Shown here: positions 62,884 through 64,000 of the stretch, piece after piece
How the letters are laid out: each line of letters begins with the position of its first letter
Position numbering within the stretch: the stretch's first letter is position 1
From: Comamonas suwonensis
GTDB taxonomy: Bacteria > Pseudomonadota > Gammaproteobacteria > Burkholderiales > Burkholderiaceae_C
Reading direction: 5' to 3'
DNA length: 64,000 nt
Assembly: GCF_012844455.2 (NCBI RefSeq)
Contig: NZ_JABBCQ020000010.1
Location: forward strand, 1 to 64,000
Notes under the pieces: generated by a model
What the model was told of the DNA's origin: nothing
The model's database searches: none
Seen by the model: only the letters and a program-made list of their open reading frames with translations
Program-made: the position numbers and the translations under genes

Positions 62884-63240
62884 TCAGGCGGCTACCTGGG
62901 CGGTAGGGATCAGCAGCACTTCGATCCGGTCACCCGAGGCGGTGGCCGCACCCATGGCGCGACCGACACCGACCTTGCCGGCGGTCAGCGGCACGACACG
63001 ACCCTCGGCATCTGCCATCAGTGGTTGATCGAGTGCCACGACAGCACCGGCTTCGACGATTGAGGTGCCCTGCACGTCCACAGGCACCAGGTCGCCCTTG
63101 GTGGCTGCATTGGTACGGGTGACACCAAACGCTGCGCCACCGGCTGCCGGATAAACACCCAGCTGGGTGACCAGGCGCTCTGCCACCAATGGGCCGCCGG
63201 CGGCCACGGTGAGCGCCAGAATGGAATAGCTCGATTGCAT
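62884..63240 (-). CDS. DUF2190-like head decoration protein
   Basis: 118 residues, mainly beta and Ala/Gly/Val-rich (ILALTVAAGGPLVAERLVTQ, GVTRTNAATKGDLVPVDVQG, VGRAMGAATASGDRIEVLLI). This is the pattern of DUF2190 or gpD-like capsid-stabilising proteins, placed between scaffold and capsid genes as in lambda-like phages. Confidence 0.78.
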   Translation of the reverse strand: MQSSYSILALTVAAGGPLVAERLVTQLGVYPAAGGAAFGVTRTNAATKGDLVPVDVQGTSIVEAGAVVALDQPLMADAEGRVVPLTAGKVGVGRAMGAATASGDRIEVLLIPTAQVAA

Positions 63241-63270
63241 GTTGATGCTCCTTTGAAATCGTTTCGGCGC

Positions 63271-63696
63271 TTAGCGGGCGTAGCCCAGCTCCTTGTAGGC
63301 AGCAACCAAGGTTCCGCCGTTTTCCTTGACGTAGGCCTGAGCCTCTGCCACCTGTTGGGCTTGCGTCTTGCCCTTGTCGGCGGGCGCAGTACTGGGCTTT
63401 TGCGCAGGCGGCGCATCCGCTTGGTGACCGGCCACAGCCGCAGCGCGCGCAGACTTTTCTGCCGTCAGCACGGCCATGCCGGCCTGCTCAGCCGAGGTTT
63501 TTCCGTCAAAGGCCAGGCCTGCCAGCAGCTCGCCGTGACCGGGCAAGCCTTCACCCACAGCCAGAACTGCCTGGATGCGCTCACGCTCTTGCGTGGCACC
63601 CAAGGTCAGGAACTCAGCGCTGATCTGCGCGAACAAAGGCGCGTGGTCTTGTTCCAAAGACGCACGCGTGATGGGGGTTGCATTGGGATCACCCAT
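63271..63696 (-). CDS. Nested scaffold protein start inside the protease gene
   Basis: ATG at 63696 preceded by GAGGTG 6 nt upstream (GAGGTGAAAACC ATG), giving a 141-residue product identical to the protease C-terminus: MGDPNATPITRASLEQDHAP, then Ala-rich helices. This is the lambda C/Nu3 arrangement, in which scaffold is made from an internal start. Confidence 0.7.
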   Translation of the reverse strand: MGDPNATPITRASLEQDHAPLFAQISAEFLTLGATQERERIQAVLAVGEGLPGHGELLAGLAFDGKTSAEQAGMAVLTAEKSARAAAVAGHQADAPPAQKPSTAPADKGKTQAQQVAEAQAYVKENGGTLVAAYKELGYAR

Positions 63697-64000
63697 GGTT
63701 TTCACCTCACGTTTAGGGGTTGTGTCTTTGGGCGCAGCACCGGCGCTTGGGGACGGTTTTCCCAGCGCAAACACCGCTTTGCGGCGCTCGGCAAACTGGG
63801 AAGGATTTGCAGCCATGCGCGCGACCAGGTCGTCCAAGGTGGAAACACCGTCCACCAGGCCCGCATTCATCGCGTTCTGACCACGGAAAACACGGCCATC
63901 GGCCATGTGATCGAGTACCTGCTCGCTGGTAGCGCCGCGAAAGCGCGCCACGTCATCAACGAACAAGGTGTAGACATAGTCCACATCGGCCTGCACCTCG
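63271..64000 (-). CDS. Phage S49 (ClpP-like) capsid maturation protease, N-terminus beyond the edge
   Basis: Open to the window edge; at least 243 C-terminal codons. The visible part has the end of an S49/SppA-like domain (DDVARFRGATSEQVLDHMADGRVFRGQNAMNAGLVDGV), a linker, then a scaffold-like helical region (about 100-242). Catalytic Ser and Lys would lie outside the window. This is the lambda C-like protease/scaffold fusion, whose protease removes the scaffold during head assembly. Confidence 0.85.
   Translation of the reverse strand, partial: EVQADVDYVYTLFVDDVARFRGATSEQVLDHMADGRVFRGQNAMNAGLVDGVSTLDDLVARMAANPSQFAERRKAVFALGKPSPSAGAAPKDTTPKREVKTMGDPNATPITRASLEQDHAPLFAQISAEFLTLGATQERERIQAVLAVGEGLPGHGELLAGLAFDGKTSAEQAGMAVLTAEKSARAAAVAGHQADAPPAQKPSTAPADKGKTQAQQVAEAQAYVKENGGTLVAAYKELGYAR

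Larger units (their letters stand above)
43933..64000 (-). mobile_element. Siphovirus-like prophage late region, continues past the right edge
   Basis: About 20 kb of co-directional minus-strand genes in classical head-tail-lysis order: S49 protease/scaffold, decoration protein, capsid, connectors, tail tube, tape measure, tail-tip proteins, lysis genes, dam. No contractile-sheath or baseplate-wedge genes are seen, suggesting a flexible non-contractile tail. Terminase and portal genes should lie to the right, outside the window. Confidence 0.9.

Overview
The window looks like a betaproteobacterial chromosome of the Comamonadaceae (Comamonas/Delftia/Acidovorax type). Reasons: high GC, a single-chain methylmalonyl-CoA mutase beside pccA/pccB, a FadL-like porin, and degenerate intergenic ATAGCTxxxAGCGC repeats that I associate with this family. 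The genus is inferred, not proven.

Layout. (1) 1-3119: the start of an ICE/plasmid-type ParA gene cut by the window edge, a KfrA/TnpT-like coiled-coil DNA-binding protein, and a divergent tyrosine recombinase. A 40-bp perfect-arm palindrome lies between the last two. (2) 3250-6155: chromosomal genes: an esterase, a FadL-type outer-membrane protein, and a VOC protein resembling methylmalonyl-CoA epimerase, then the severed 3' end of ydcF. (3) 6156-27926: a 21.8-kb Tn3-family transposon. It has about 50-bp terminal inverted repeats (46/50 identical) and a 5-bp target duplication (GGTGT), and sits inside ydcF. Joining the two ydcF halves across one copy of the duplication restores an in-frame gene of about 270 codons. 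Its own tnpA and a TnpC-like gene are at the left end. Its cargo is a sulfide/persulfide module: rhodanese, DsrE, DUF2892, a persulfide-dioxygenase-like hydrolase, a BigR-type ArsR repressor with its palindrome, two YeeE/YedE halves, a TIGR01244-like protein, SulP and a frameshifted chemoreceptor. Nested in it is a second, Tn21/Tn501-like transposon (18222-27710). That element has an amber-interrupted tnpA, tnpR, a res site and an efflux operon (TetR, HlyD, FtsX permease, ATPase, cytochrome c'-like protein, outer-membrane factor). (4) 27932-37863: the rest of ydcF and a propionyl-CoA to succinyl-CoA operon (mcm, meaB, pccB, a DUF389 gene, pccA) with a divergent GntR regulator. (5) 38031-42355: an MHYT-PAS sensor followed by decaying genes (acyl-CoA synthetase, DUF1428, integrase). 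(6) 42356-64000: an AT-richer orphan gene, then a siphovirus-like prophage read right to left: protease/scaffold, decoration, capsid, connectors, tail tube, tape measure, tail-tip proteins, holin-lysozyme fusion, Rz/Rz1, frameshifted Dam. It runs off the right edge.

How parts work together. The mcm cluster should carboxylate propionyl-CoA, epimerise the product and isomerise it to succinyl-CoA. The transposon has moved the epimerase-like gene 22 kb from the other enzymes. The sulfur cargo looks like a self-contained, repressor-controlled persulfide-detoxification and sulfite/sulfate-export unit on a mobile element. Several genes (mcp twice, dam once) carry single-base indels at or near short homopolymers; read-level confirmation is needed before calling them true mutations.
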